Notes: generated from the sequence alone by a model not told the origin. Positions 7,291 to 16,299 are shown, counted from the first letter of the stretch. The stretch: 36,894 bases of DNA from Candidatus Sericytochromatia bacterium (GCA_026004035.1 BPII01000025.1:1-36894); one strand, 5' to 3'. Numbers and translations are program-made.

Positions 7291-7929
7291 TTTTAAAAAA
7301 AAAATTATAATACATATTAAAAGTAATTTCAAATTATATTAACAATTATATAAATAATATAAATTTTATTCAATATCCTTTAATGAATTTATAAAAAAAT
7401 AAACATCTACTTTAGAATTTTTCCAAGACTTATACGCATTTTATCACTTATGTCAGCATGTTCAATATTATGTTTCTCAAGAATAATCTTATTGTCTTTA
7501 ATAGGTAAATTTTTATAACCTTAACAATGAAACTATAAATTTAGTGTAGAGTAGTATTTATAATATTTAGAGAATAATATTAAATTCAAAAAATACAATG
7601 CGTTTTATTATTTTTTAAATAATCATATATATTATAATCTAGTTCCTATAATTCTTTTGTAAATTATACTAACCATTTTACTAATGTTTTTTATTAATAT
7701 TAAGATCTTATCAAGTAAAAAAAATATTTTTAGCTGGTTACTAATTTCGTTGTTAACGTTTTAAGTTTTTTGGTATATTATGGAAACTAACTTTCCATCT
7801 CTTTGCTATACCTAAATTTTCTTGCTATTACTTTTTTACTTTTTTGTTTAACTTTTATTTTATTTTTTCTCTTAATATTTTTCTTATTACAAAACTTCAT
7901 TCTTAACTACTGATAAACTTAACTTTTAT
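7291..7929. other. About 640 bases without an intact gene
   Basis: The sequence is extremely AT-rich. It holds a 38-codon open stretch on the minus strand (7407-7520) and a 37-codon Lys/Arg-rich minus-strand frame (7787-7900, ATG to TAG, starting MKFCNKKNIKRKNK) that resembles nothing I know. No Shine-Dalgarno or close neighbour supports either as a gene. The most likely reading is a degraded region. Confidence 0.5.
7407..7520 (-). pseudogene. Possible remnant of a protein C-terminus
   Basis: This minus-strand frame without a start codon translates to GYKNLPIKDNKIILEKHNIE followed by HADISDKMRISLGKILK and a TAG. It is bounded upstream by a TAA. Residue use is protein-like, unlike the surrounding AT-rich noise. 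The KMRISLG-type end recalls some aminotransferase C-termini, but I cannot assign a family. Confidence 0.25.
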
Positions 7930-7958
7930 TTTACTCACATTAAATTTTTAAGTATAAT
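7930..7958 (+). promoter_or_regulatory. Promoter of the dnaJ-like operon
   Basis: TTTACT (7930-7935), a 17-base spacer and TATAAT (7953-7958) lie 10 bases from the ATG at 7968. The predicted +1 (about 7965) leaves a 3-base leader, and no Shine-Dalgarno is present, so the mRNA may be leaderless. Confidence 0.55.
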
Positions 7959-7967
7959 TTTTATATA

Positions 7968-8966
7968 ATGAATGAAATTAATTATAAAGATTATTATAGT
8001 ATTTTGGGGTTAGAAAAAAATTGTTCTGAAGAACAAATAAAATCTGCCTTTAGAACACTTGTTAGGAAATATCATCCAGATATTAATTCAGATACTATTA
8101 CTAATAGTAAAGTAAAAGATATTATAGAAGCCTATGAAGTTTTATCTGATAAGGAAAAAAGAAAAAGTTATGATTACATAATAGATAGTCTAAGTAAAAA
8201 AGGTATAAAATCATTTCAAAGTAAAAGTAATTTAAACAAAGAAAAATCAAAATCATTCAATTTTAATGAAATATTTTCAAATATTGTAGGAAATTTAAAA
8301 GAAGGGACAATAAATACAGTAAAGAAATTTAATAATATAGAAAAAGATATTTGTATATCAATATATGAGGCTTACAATGGTAGTAGCAAAAATATTATTA
8401 TTACAAACGAAGAAAATTGTAAAAAATGCAATTCTACAGGAAAATATCTTGATAATATTTGTTTAGAATGTCAAGGTAAAGGTTTTATAATAATCAAAAA
8501 TAATATTAAAATAGAAATTCCTAAAAATACATTACCTAAAGATAAATTAGAAATAAAATCACAAGGTTACGGTAGTGGTATTACAAAAGGTGATTTAATA
8601 TTAAATATTAAAGTAGAAGAACATCCTTTCTTTAAATTAGATAGTGAAGGTAATATAAGTTGTGAATTACCAATAACAGTAACAGAAGCAATACTAGGTG
8701 CTGAAATAGAAGTACCTACATTAAAGGGACCAATTAAAATGAAAATACCGCCTGGAACTCAAAATGGAACAATATTCAGACTAAAAGAAAGAGGGTTTTA
8801 TAATAAAGAACAAAATAAAATTAAATGTCAATATGTAAAAATTAATATACTAATACCTAAAAATCTTTCAAATAAAGAAAAACAATTATACAATGAATTA
8901 GCAATTATGGAAAAAATTTATCCTAGAGAAAAAATTTATGAGGTAGTTTATGGAAAAAATAAATAA
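7968..8966 (+). CDS. Atypical DnaJ-like co-chaperone with half a zinc-finger region
   Basis: J-domain proteins stimulate DnaK ATPase and hand over unfolded clients. The J-domain (residues 5-72) is clear: DYYSILGL, then RKYHPDIN with the HPD triad, and [16 protein letters not shown]. The Gly/Phe-rich linker is replaced by a Lys/Ser/Asn-rich one. Only two of the four C-x2-C repeats of DnaJ are present, CKKCNSTG (from C151) and CLECQGKG (from C165). They are followed by the substrate-binding beta-domains ([64 protein letters not shown]). One zinc site at most can form. It differs from canonical DnaJ (four repeats) and CbpA (none). Its 3' end overlaps the carboxyltransferase gene by 17 bases. Confidence 0.85.
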   Translation: MNEINYKDYYSILGLEKNCSEEQIKSAFRTLVRKYHPDINSDTITNSKVKDIIEAYEVLSDKEKRKSYDYIIDSLSKKGIKSFQSKSNLNKEKSKSFNFNEIFSNIVGNLKEGTINTVKKFNNIEKDICISIYEAYNGSSKNIIITNEENCKKCNSTGKYLDNICLECQGKGFIIIKNNIKIEIPKNTLPKDKLEIKSQGYGSGITKGDLILNIKVEEHPFFKLDSEGNISCELPITVTEAILGAEIEVPTLKGPIKMKIPPGTQNGTIFRLKERGFYNKEQNKIKCQYVKINILIPKNLSNKEKQLYNELAIMEKIYPREKIYEVVYGKNK

Positions 8967-10482
8967 GTTAAAAGAATTAGAAAAAAAAGTTTTATTAGGT
9001 GGTGGTGAAGATGCTATAAAAAAGCAACATGAAAAAGGAAAATTAACTGCTAGAGAAAGAATAGAAAAATTACTAGATCCTGAAACGTTTCTTGAATTCG
9101 ATAGATTTATGGTTCATAGATGTTCAAATTTTGAAATGGAAAATAAAAAAATACTTGGTGATGGAGTTATTACAGGTTGGGGTAAAATAAATGGAAGACA
9201 AGTTTATATTTTTGCACAAGATTTTACTGTTTTTGGTGGTTCATTAGGAGAAGCATTTGCTAAAAAAATATGTAAAATAATGGATTTAGCTATGCAAAAT
9301 GGTTGTCCTGTAATAGGTTTAAATGATTCAGGTGGTGCTAGAATACAAGAAGGAGTAATAGCCTTAGCTGGTTATGCTGAAATTTTCTATAGAAATGTTC
9401 AAGCTTCAGGAGTTATACCCCAAATATCAGCAATACTTGGTCCATGTGCAGGTGGTGCTGTATATTCACCTGCTATAACCGATTTTATATTTATGGTTGA
9501 TAAAACCTCTCATATGTTTATAACAGGTCCTGATGTAGTTAAAGCTGTTACAGGTGAAGACATTTCTTTTGATGAATTAGGAGGAGCTGAAACTCATGCA
9601 AAAATAAGTGGTGTAACTCATTTTAGATGTAGAACAGAAGAAGAGTGTTTAGAACAAATAAAAGTTTTACTTAGTTATATACCTTCAAATAACCTAGATG
9701 AACCACCAATCGTAGAAAATGATGATCCAATAGACAGAGAAATAATAGAATTAAACACAATTATACCTGATAATCCTAATAGACCTTATGATATGTTAGA
9801 TGTAATAACTAAAATTGTTGATAATGGAGATTTTTTTGAAATTCAAGAAGAATTCGCTAAAAATATTATTATAGGTTTTGCTAGATTAAATGGAAGATCT
9901 ATTGGCATAGTAGCAAATCAGCCTAAATACTTAGCAGGAACATTGGATATATCAGCTTCTATAAAAGCTGCAAGATTTGTTAGATTTTGTGATGCTTTTA
10001 ATATACCTTTAATAACATTTGTAGATGTTCCAGGATTTTTACCAGGAAAAAATCAAGAACATGGAGGAATAATAATTCATGGTGCTAAACTATTATACGC
10101 TTATGCTGAAGCTACTGTTCCTAAAATTACAATTATAACAAGAAAAGCTTATGGTGGTGCTTATGATGTTATGTGTAGCAAGCATATAAGAGCTGATATA
10201 AATTTTGCTTGGCCATCAGCTGAAATAGCTGTTATGGGTCCACAAGGAGCAGTTAATATAATTTTTAGAAAAGAAATAGCAAAAAACCCTAATATGAAAG
10301 ATGATTTAGTTAAAGAATATACTGATAAATTCGCTAATCCTTATGTTGCTTCTGAAATGGGCTATTTAGATGATGTAATAGAACCTTCAAAGACTAGAAT
10401 AAAACTTATACAAGCATTAGAATTAACATATACAAAAAGATCAGATAGACCAAAAAGAAAACATGGTAACATACCTTTATAA
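8950..10482 (+). CDS. Acyl-CoA carboxylase beta subunit / biotin-dependent carboxyltransferase (PccB/MmdA type)
   Basis: The 510-residue protein is a full double-crotonase carboxyltransferase of the PccB/MmdA family, which moves CO2 between biotin and propionyl-, acetyl- or methylmalonyl-CoA. Visible features are [21 protein letters not shown] at the start and the two oxyanion-hole Gly pairs, GGARIQEG in the N-half with [12 protein letters not shown], and [10 protein letters not shown] in the C-half. [10 protein letters not shown] and the terminal KHGNIPL are also typical. A carboxylase (with AccC) and a sodium-pumping decarboxylase (MmdA) share this subunit, and no AccC, BCCP or membrane decarboxylase gene is in the window, so the reaction direction is open. 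It starts at ATG 8950 with GAGG 6 bases upstream, inside the dnaJ-like gene. A BioY-like protein two genes downstream fits a biotin need. Confidence 0.9.
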   Translation: MEKINKLKELEKKVLLGGGEDAIKKQHEKGKLTARERIEKLLDPETFLEFDRFMVHRCSNFEMENKKILGDGVITGWGKINGRQVYIFAQDFTVFGGSLGEAFAKKICKIMDLAMQNGCPVIGLNDSGGARIQEGVIALAGYAEIFYRNVQASGVIPQISAILGPCAGGAVYSPAITDFIFMVDKTSHMFITGPDVVKAVTGEDISFDELGGAETHAKISGVTHFRCRTEEECLEQIKVLLSYIPSNNLDEPPIVENDDPIDREIIELNTIIPDNPNRPYDMLDVITKIVDNGDFFEIQEEFAKNIIIGFARLNGRSIGIVANQPKYLAGTLDISASIKAARFVRFCDAFNIPLITFVDVPGFLPGKNQEHGGIIIHGAKLLYAYAEATVPKITIITRKAYGGAYDVMCSKHIRADINFAWPSAEIAVMGPQGAVNIIFRKEIAKNPNMKDDLVKEYTDKFANPYVASEMGYLDDVIEPSKTRIKLIQALELTYTKRSDRPKRKHGNIPL

Positions 10483-10485
10483 ATT

Positions 10486-11520
10486 ATGAGAAAAATTATT
10501 GCTGTTATTTCAATTATATTAAGTTCAATTTTTGGAATAAGTTTTTCCTTATTTGGATTAGATGCTAATATGCCTTGGAAAGTAAAAGTTATAAAACCTA
10601 AAGATGATAATTTAGTTATAAAAACTTCTGAAGATAGTGATGAAATAATTTTTGAAAAAGAAGAAAAACAAAATAACTTGCAAAATACAAATAATGAACC
10701 TGAAGAAATTCAAGAAAGTAAAATTGATGATAATATCTTCTTAGTAATGGCAACTGATATAGTTTATTCAGCGAGAGGAAGAAAAACTAAATCTTTAAAT
10801 GGTAGAACAGATTCAATTTTTATAGTTAAACTTTTAGATGATGCTATTAATATAGTATCTATTCCAAGAGATACAAGGGTTAAAATACCAGGGTTTTATA
10901 ATGATAAAATCAATACAGCTAATGTTTATGGTGGACCAGAATTAACATTAAAAACTGTAAATGAATTATTTAATTTAAACATAAAAAAATATGTTTTAAT
11001 AAATACTTTTGCTGTTGAAGAAATAGTAGATTTACTTGGTGGTATTGATTATTATATACCTAAGAGAATGTATTATGTAGATAGAACAGCAGGATTATAT
11101 ATAAATATGTATCCTGGTTATCAACATTTAAGCGGTAAAAAAGTTCATGATTACTTAAGATTTAGACATGACTCTTTAGGTGATTTGAATAGAATTAAGA
11201 GACAGCAAGATATAATAAGAGCTATATTACCAAAAGTTTTAACACCTAAAAATATTTTAAATATTCCAAGTATTTTAAGAATTGTAAATAAAAATATTCA
11301 AACCAATATACAATTATCTGAAATAATGTATTTAGCAAAAAAATTATCTGAAATTGAAAATATAGAAAAAAAAGTTAATTCATTCACACTAGAAGGGAAA
11401 GGAACTATTTATAAAGGTGGATGGTATTATATATTAGATGATAATAAAAATAATGAAATATTATATAGTGCTGGAATCAAAAACTCACAAGACAATAATG
11501 ATTTAGTAACAACAAAATAA
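10486..11520 (+). CDS. LytR-CpsA-Psr (LCP) family cell-wall polymer ligase
   Basis: LCP proteins attach lipid-linked glycopolymers to peptidoglycan on the outer face of the membrane. The 344-residue protein has one N-terminal membrane span (about residues 4-24) and an acidic linker. The LCP domain (about 80-265) has NGRTDSI, SIPRDTRVKIPGF, DKINTANVYGG, LLGGIDYYIP, and YLRFRHDSLGDLNRIKRQQ, which hold the conserved Arg/Asp residues that bind the pyrophosphate lipid. The start is three bases after the upstream stop, with no Shine-Dalgarno, so translation is probably coupled. Its TAA overlaps the next ATG by one base. The acceptor polymer is unknown. Confidence 0.92.
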   Translation: MRKIIAVISIILSSIFGISFSLFGLDANMPWKVKVIKPKDDNLVIKTSEDSDEIIFEKEEKQNNLQNTNNEPEEIQESKIDDNIFLVMATDIVYSARGRKTKSLNGRTDSIFIVKLLDDAINIVSIPRDTRVKIPGFYNDKINTANVYGGPELTLKTVNELFNLNIKKYVLINTFAVEEIVDLLGGIDYYIPKRMYYVDRTAGLYINMYPGYQHLSGKKVHDYLRFRHDSLGDLNRIKRQQDIIRAILPKVLTPKNILNIPSILRIVNKNIQTNIQLSEIMYLAKKLSEIENIEKKVNSFTLEGKGTIYKGGWYYILDDNKNNEILYSAGIKNSQDNNDLVTTK

Positions 11521-12173
11521 TGTTTAACTTAATCATATTTAATTTTTTATTTTTTTGTCTAATATTTTTTACTTTTTTAATATTTGATTTTCCATTTATA
11601 GTTTTTTTTGTTAAAGATATACCTAATAATGTAAATGTTATATATCAGAATTCTTTTCTAACTTTTGGAACTTACAAATCAAATTTACAATTACCTTTTA
11701 TGATATTTTCATCATTAATTCTGCCTTTTAGATTAAATATATTTTTTTTAGGAATATATATTTATATAGGTATTTTTTATGGTCTAAATATTTTTTATTA
11801 TGGAGGTGGATTTGAATATATAAATACAAACTCATATATATATATATTGTTTTCAATACCAATACTACTATTATTAAGCTTTTTATCAAGGTTAAAAAAA
11901 AGAGCGTACTTATTTAAAACAAAATATATTACTTTAATAAGTTTATTAGCTTTATTTTTGATACACATAATAGCTTTAACATATATTATCTTTATTAAAG
12001 ACAATACTAATAATTATTATTACTTAATTATTTCTTACTTTTATATACCAATATTTTCACAATCCCTTTTAGTAATACTTTTATCAATTCTTTCAGTTTA
12101 TTTTAACAAGATTAAATATTACCTTTTAGAAAAGTATGTTTCTTTTAACAAAAATATTATAAAAAGATTATAA
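11520..12173 (+). CDS. BioY-like membrane protein (putative biotin transporter S-component)
   Basis: This 217-residue, very hydrophobic protein has about six membrane segments. The best family clue is around residues 48-105: FGTYKSNLQLPFMIFSSLI, then LGIYIYIGIFYGLNIFYYGG and GFEYINTNSYIYI. This resembles the BioY pattern in which an aliphatic G-x3-G-L-P-x-F is followed by a GGG-x2-Y loop and a GYL segment. The Pro and some Gly residues normally conserved in BioY are missing, so the call is tentative. BioY proteins bind biotin in the membrane and can work with ECF ATPase modules. The context supports it, with a biotin-dependent carboxyltransferase two genes upstream in the same overlapping operon. 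An unrelated divergent membrane protein remains possible. Confidence 0.5.
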   Translation: MFNLIIFNFLFFCLIFFTFLIFDFPFIVFFVKDIPNNVNVIYQNSFLTFGTYKSNLQLPFMIFSSLILPFRLNIFFLGIYIYIGIFYGLNIFYYGGGFEYINTNSYIYILFSIPILLLLSFLSRLKKRAYLFKTKYITLISLLALFLIHIIALTYIIFIKDNTNNYYYLIISYFYIPIFSQSLLVILLSILSVYFNKIKYYLLEKYVSFNKNIIKRL

Positions 12174-12224
12174 CCAAAATATAAAATTATGCTTTATAAT
12201 AATTAACATATATAATGTATTTTT

Positions 12225-12242
12225 GAGAGGTATTTTTTTCTG
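12225..12242 (+). promoter_or_regulatory. Shine-Dalgarno and CTG start of the CBS/CorC-HlyC gene
   Basis: GAGAGG (12225-12230), nine bases and then CTG (12240-12242). No ATG or GTG lies near this ribosome-binding site in frame. The next candidate, TTG 12270, has no Shine-Dalgarno. Confidence 0.55.
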
Positions 12243-13523
12243 GACCCTGATAGTAATTTACTTTACTTTTTGATATTTTGTATATTTTCATCTCTAATAA
12301 GCTCATTTAGTAATTCTATACATTCTATAAATTTAAAATATATTCATGAATTGTCTGAAAATGGTAGTTTTTCAGCAAAAAAAATAATTTATCTAATAAA
12401 AAATGGTAATTATCTAGTTATTACATTAATAATCTCTAGCTTAGTATCAAATTTTTTTATGTATTTTAATTTAGTAAATTTTATTATTTCAAGTAATAAT
12501 TTTATTCAAAAAGTAGTTATATCTTTATTAGGGTTATTTATAATATTACTTTCTAATATTTTTATAAAATTTTATTCATCTAAAAATTTTGATAAATTTA
12601 TTTTAAATTTAACATTTTTAATAAACATATTGTTTTATTTATTTTTTCCTTTAAGTTTTCTAATAAATAAAATTTTTTATAAACAAATTTTGTCTATTTC
12701 AGAAACATTATCTTGTTTTAAAAAAGAATTTAATGAAGAACAAATAAAGGATCTTGTAGAAATAGGACAGGAATCAGGTTTATTAGAACATTATGAAACG
12801 AAAATAATAAATTCAGCTCTTAATATAGACAAGATAAATGTTGGTAGCATAGTAACACCAAGAGTAGATATAAAATGTGTTCATATAGATGCAACGGTAG
12901 AATCTGCTTTGGATTTGATGCTAAATGAAGAATATTCAAGAATACCTGTTTATGAAGATACTATAGATAATATAGTAGGAATTTTACATATAAAAGACTT
13001 ATTTAAAGCTATTAGAGAGAATAAAGAAAATTCAAATAAAAGTGTTAAATTTTTTATGAGAGAAGCGTTTCATGTTCCAGAAAGTAAATTAATAATAGAT
13101 TTATTAAAGGAAATGCAAACAAAAAGAATACAAATTGCTATTGTAAGTGATGAATTTGGTGGAACAGCAGGTATAGTTACAATGGAAGATATATTAGAAG
13201 AAATAGTCGGTGAAATACGAGATGAACATGATGCTGATGAAGAACCAAATATATTAGAAATAGATAAAGATACATTGATAGTTAATCCTATGATAAGCAT
13301 ATCTGAAATAAATGAAATTCTTGATTTAGATTTACCTAATACTCAAAGTGTAAGTAAATTTATAATAGATACTATAGGAGATTTACCTAACATTAATCAA
13401 GAGCTAGATTTAGAAGATGTAAATATAAAAATTTTAGAATTGGATGGTATAAGAATTCAAAAAGTTTTGATAAAAAAGAAAATTAAATCTAATAATGAAA
13501 TAAAAGATAAAATATTTAATTAG
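12240..13523 (+). CDS. CNNM/CorC-HlyC family membrane protein with CBS domains
   Basis: The family (CNNM, YtfL/YhdP, HlyC-type 'hemolysins') handles divalent metals or sodium exchange. Residue numbers here count from the CTG start (427 residues). A hydrophobic N-terminal DUF21-like domain covers about residues 5-145, followed by KEEFNEEQIKDLVEIGQESG-like linker sequence, a CBS pair (about 195-320: VTPRVDIKCVHIDAT, YSRIPVYEDTIDNIVGILHI, DEFGGTAGIVTMEDILEEIV, GEIRDE) and a C-terminal CorC_HlyC domain. From CTG the start reads MDPDSNLLYFLIFCIF, matching the family's usual acidic start before the first span. The TTG at 12270 would cut into that span. It is probably a separate unit from the upstream operon (66-base gap with TATAAT-like sequences). 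A 17-bp tandem repeat begins at its stop. Confidence 0.85.
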   Translation: MDPDSNLLYFLIFCIFSSLISSFSNSIHSINLKYIHELSENGSFSAKKIIYLIKNGNYLVITLIISSLVSNFFMYFNLVNFIISSNNFIQKVVISLLGLFIILLSNIFIKFYSSKNFDKFILNLTFLINILFYLFFPLSFLINKIFYKQILSISETLSCFKKEFNEEQIKDLVEIGQESGLLEHYETKIINSALNIDKINVGSIVTPRVDIKCVHIDATVESALDLMLNEEYSRIPVYEDTIDNIVGILHIKDLFKAIRENKENSNKSVKFFMREAFHVPESKLIIDLLKEMQTKRIQIAIVSDEFGGTAGIVTMEDILEEIVGEIRDEHDADEEPNILEIDKDTLIVNPMISISEINEILDLDLPNTQSVSKFIIDTIGDLPNINQELDLEDVNIKILELDGIRIQKVLIKKKIKSNNEIKDKIFN

Positions 13524-13551
13524 TTAATTACTTTAATTAGTTAATTACTAT
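13518..13551. repeat. Two tandem copies of a 17-bp unit
   Basis: AATTAGTTAATTACTTT (13518-13534) is repeated as AATTAGTTAATTACTAT (13535-13551). The first copy contains the TAG stop of the CBS protein gene. Each unit also contains the near-palindrome TTAGTTAATTA. Confidence 0.75.
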
Positions 13552-13925
13552 TCAGCATTAAAGTTTGGGTTTGGTTTTAAAGAATTTGAAGATGGTATAA
13601 TATATAATAGGAACCTCTTTAGATTTTTTAATTTCTTTTTAACAAGCAGGGTGATGGGTGATAATAAGGTTGTTAAGTTTTTTTTATTTACAAAAATTAA
13701 TTTTAAGCAAATTAATAAACTTGTTTTAAGCTTAAAATAAAAGGGTTTTTATAAAAAAAGAAAATAGTTATAGTATAACTTTAATAACAAAATTCTAAAA
13801 TTAACATAAAGTAATATTGATAATATTTAGAGATATTAGTTATAATATAATTTGTATTTTTGTTTTAGATAAATTAGAAAGTAAAAATTTAGATTATAAT
13901 ATATTAAATAATGTTGGTATAAATA
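13524..13925. other. Gene-free stretch of about 400 bases
   Basis: It holds the second unit of a 17-bp tandem repeat, a candidate small transcription unit (13593-13685) and then AT-rich sequence up to the rhodanese gene. I see no reading frame with coding character. No clear Shine-Dalgarno precedes the rhodanese ATG. Confidence 0.5.
13593..13685 (+). ncRNA. Candidate small transcription unit: extended -10 promoter to T8 terminator
   Basis: TGGTATAAT (13593-13601) is a textbook extended -10 (TGnTATAAT), predicting a start near 13608. The stretch 13608-13677 is richer in G than its surroundings. It ends with TTAACAA (13639-13645) able to pair with TTGTTAA (13670-13676), followed by eight T at 13678-13685. 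The predicted RNA is about 75 bases. It matches no RNA family I can recognise (not SRP, 6S or tmRNA). The hairpin may simply terminate the upstream CBS gene. Confidence 0.35.
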
Positions 13926-14351
13926 ATGAAAAATAAATTTTTAATTCCTATTTTTTTAACATTTTTATTAAATTACTCTTGTTATTCAATTAATTCTGAA
14001 AAAAATAATGATGAAATAAATTCACAACAAGTAGAAAATAATAAAGTAGAATTAGATGTAAATGAAGTGTTTAATTTACTAAACGACAAAAATTATCAAT
14101 TTATAGACGTAAGAGAAGAATATGAATATAGAGAAGGACATATAAAAGGTACTAAATTAATACCTCTTGGAACAATAGAAAGTTCTTTAAATTTTTTAGA
14201 TAAAAACATTAATTATGTAATGATTTGCCGTTCAGGTTCAAGAAGTATGAAAGCTTTAAAAATACTAAAAAGTAATGGTTTTAATAATGTTTTTAGTATG
14301 AAAGGTGGCATGCTAGAATGGGCTAAAAATAATTTACCTATTGAGAGATAA
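13926..14351 (+). CDS. Exported rhodanese-domain protein
   Basis: The 141-residue protein has a Lys-led hydrophobic N-terminus ending in LLNYSC, a poor but possible lipobox with Cys at about residue 19. An Asn-rich spacer follows, then a single rhodanese domain (about 42-140). The domain has the conserved FIDVREEYEYREGHIKG and the active-site loop CRSGSRS, with the persulfide-forming Cys, and ends with GGMLEWAK. Single-domain rhodaneses transfer sulfane sulfur, and secreted ones are often of unknown role. It converges on murE and their coding ends overlap by 18 bases (14334-14351), leaving no room for separate terminators. Confidence 0.88.
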   Translation: MKNKFLIPIFLTFLLNYSCYSINSEKNNDEINSQQVENNKVELDVNEVFNLLNDKNYQFIDVREEYEYREGHIKGTKLIPLGTIESSLNFLDKNINYVMICRSGSRSMKALKILKSNGFNNVFSMKGGMLEWAKNNLPIER

Positions 14352-15809
14352 AAACTCTAAAGCAACCTCTTTATCATCAAAATGTATTGTTTTATCTTTA
14401 AATATTTGATAGTTTTCATGACCTTTACCAGCTATAACAACTATATCACCTTTATTTGCTATTTCTATTGATTTTTTTATTGCTAACTTTCTATCTTCTT
14501 CTACCAAAATATTATCTTTATTTTTCATTCCTTCTAATATTTCAGATATTATAAAGCTAGGGGATTCAGTTCTTGGATTGTCAGAAGTTACTATTGTAAT
14601 ATCAGCTAATTTACTTGAAATTTCACCCATAATAGGGCGTTTTGCTCTATCTCTATCACCACCACAACCAAATACACTTATAACTTTACCCTTTGAGAAT
14701 TCTTTAACAGTCTTTAAAATATTTTCTAGACTATCAGGAGTATGTGCATAATCAATAACAACAGTGAAAGGATAGCCTTTTGGAGTAACTATTTCTATTC
14801 TACCTTTTACACCTTTACTTTTCTCTAAAGAATTTTTACATTTTTCTAAAGAAAAACCTTTTGCGATTCCAACTGCTATTGTAGCAAGAGAGTTATAAAC
14901 ATTAAACTTTCCTAATAAATTTACATCTAATTCTATATTCTTATTTTTTGTTTCAACAATAAATGTTGTTCCATCCATTTTTAAATTAATATTTTTTGCT
15001 TTTACATCAGCATCATTATTAATTCCATAAGTTATAATGTTCTTTGATTTAGAACTTTTTATAAAATAATCTGAATTAGGATCATCTATATTTATAATTG
15101 CAAAACCATTTTCTTTTAATAAATCAGAAAATAATATTGATTTAGCTTTTTTATAATTTTCAAATGTTTTGTGATAATCAAGATGATCTTGCGTTATATT
15201 TGTAAAAACAGCAATATCATAATTTATACTTGAAACTCTATATTGATCTAAGGCATGTGATGAAACTTCCATAACAATTGAATTAACATTATTATTTAAC
15301 ATTTCTCTAAATATTTTATGTATTTCATCAGGCATTGGTGTGGTAAATTTTGCTTCATTGACAACATTTAAATATTTATTATATAGAGTTCCTATTAAAC
15401 CTGGATTACAATTATTATCACTAAGTAAATCATATATTAAATGTGTTGTTGTTGTTTTTCCATTTGTTCCTGTTACACCTATATTAAAAGTTTCTTTTGA
15501 AGGATTATCATAAAAATTAGAAGCTATTATAGAAAAAGCTTTTCTTCTATTTTTAACTAATATATATGTTACATTCTCTACTAAATTATTATCTTTTAAA
15601 AACTCTTCTGAAGTTAATATTGCTTTTGCTCCTTTTTCTATTGCATCATTAATATAAAAATCTCCATCTGTTTTTGTACCCGGTAATGAAATATACATAA
15701 AATCTTTTTCAATATTTTTTGAATTTGATGAAATATTTTTTATATCAATGTTTTTATTTCCTAATATTTTGAAATCTGTTAATCCTAAAATTAAGTTTTC
15801 TAAATTCAT
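14334..15809 (-). CDS. murE: UDP-MurNAc-tripeptide synthetase (meso-DAP-adding ligase)
   Basis: MurE adds the third amino acid to UDP-MurNAc-Ala-Glu in the cytoplasm. The 491-residue protein shows the Mur N-domain (SRKIxxG-like start replaced by SSNSKN), the ATP loop GVTGTNGKTTTT (K118), TTPMPDEIH, MEVSSHALDQ, FTNITQDHLDYH with the carbamylated-Lys region KAKSILF, VIDYAHTPDSLENIL and the D410-N-P-R413 motif (TSDNPRTE). DNPR is the signature of meso-diaminopimelate specificity, as opposed to Lys-adding enzymes. It implies a DAP-type peptidoglycan. GGAGG precedes the ATG with only a 3-base gap. The gene stands alone here, away from other mur/fts genes. Confidence 0.95.
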   Translation of the reverse strand: MNLENLILGLTDFKILGNKNIDIKNISSNSKNIEKDFMYISLPGTKTDGDFYINDAIEKGAKAILTSEEFLKDNNLVENVTYILVKNRRKAFSIIASNFYDNPSKETFNIGVTGTNGKTTTTHLIYDLLSDNNCNPGLIGTLYNKYLNVVNEAKFTTPMPDEIHKIFREMLNNNVNSIVMEVSSHALDQYRVSSINYDIAVFTNITQDHLDYHKTFENYKKAKSILFSDLLKENGFAIINIDDPNSDYFIKSSKSKNIITYGINNDADVKAKNINLKMDGTTFIVETKNKNIELDVNLLGKFNVYNSLATIAVGIAKGFSLEKCKNSLEKSKGVKGRIEIVTPKGYPFTVVIDYAHTPDSLENILKTVKEFSKGKVISVFGCGGDRDRAKRPIMGEISSKLADITIVTSDNPRTESPSFIISEILEGMKNKDNILVEEDRKLAIKKSIEIANKGDIVVIAGKGHENYQIFKDKTIHFDDKEVALEFLSLNR

Positions 15810-16005
15810 TTTCCTCCATATTTAAATTTATAAAGTTTAGATTAAATTGTGATTTTAATCTGATATAATTCTATCAAATTATTATATTCTAAGATTATTT
15901 TAAAAAAAAATATAACTACCAAAATTACTTAGTTACAAATTGTTGAAAAAATGTTTTTAATTATTTTTGATTTTACGAAGAGGTAACATCTGCTATTCTA
16001 AAGCT

Positions 16006-16227
16006 TTATACTTTTATAGCTTGTTTTCCCTTCATTTCTTCAAGATTATTAAAATGTTCTAAAAAATTATTTATTTCATTTTTATTTGATTTTTCTGACT
16101 TTAGTTCACTTAATATTTTTTGAGCTTCATCTTTCTGTAATCCATCCTTAAGATTAATTCTCATTTGTTTTAATTCATTTACAGTATTTGGGAGTAAAAT
16201 AAAAGTTATGTCTGAAATAAAATACAA
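16006..16227 (-). CDS. Small hypothetical protein, Lys/Glu-rich helical
   Basis: I do not recognise this protein. From a TTG at 16227 it has 73 residues: a hydrophobic start (FISDITFILLP) and a charged, probably helical body (KDEAQKILSELKSEKS, NNFLEHFNNLEEMKG). Residue use is protein-like and the strand is purine-rich. There is no Shine-Dalgarno. An ATG at 16273-16271 opens another frame (MSIIFFLLLNLLK...) that stops after 23 codons. Adding one T to the T8 tract just inside it would join that ATG to this frame and give a longer protein with a signal-like N-terminus. It may therefore be a frameshifted small exported protein. It is divergent from the dynamin-like gene. Confidence 0.4.
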   Translation of the reverse strand: MYFISDITFILLPNTVNELKQMRINLKDGLQKDEAQKILSELKSEKSNKNEINNFLEHFNNLEEMKGKQAIKV

Positions 16228-16270
16228 ATAAAATATAATTTTAGTAAATTTAAAAGAAGAAAAAAAATGA

Positions 16271-16299
16271 TTGACATTATAAAGAGTTCTTAATATAAT
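16271..16299 (+). promoter_or_regulatory. Consensus sigma-70-type promoter of the dynamin-like gene
   Basis: TTGACA (16271-16276), a 17-base spacer and TATAAT (16294-16299) are a perfect consensus. The predicted +1 is at about 16306, two bases before the ATG at 16308, so the transcript would be leaderless. No Shine-Dalgarno exists. Confidence 0.8.

Noticed and set aside
7690..7740. A fourth copy of the interspersed repeat (AAGATCTTATCAAGTAAAAA...)
   Set aside because: Only about 15 bases resemble the repeat; the flanking blocks do not match.
13518..13551. CRISPR-like or iteron array
   Set aside because: Only two adjacent 17-bp units without spacers; a simple tandem duplication.
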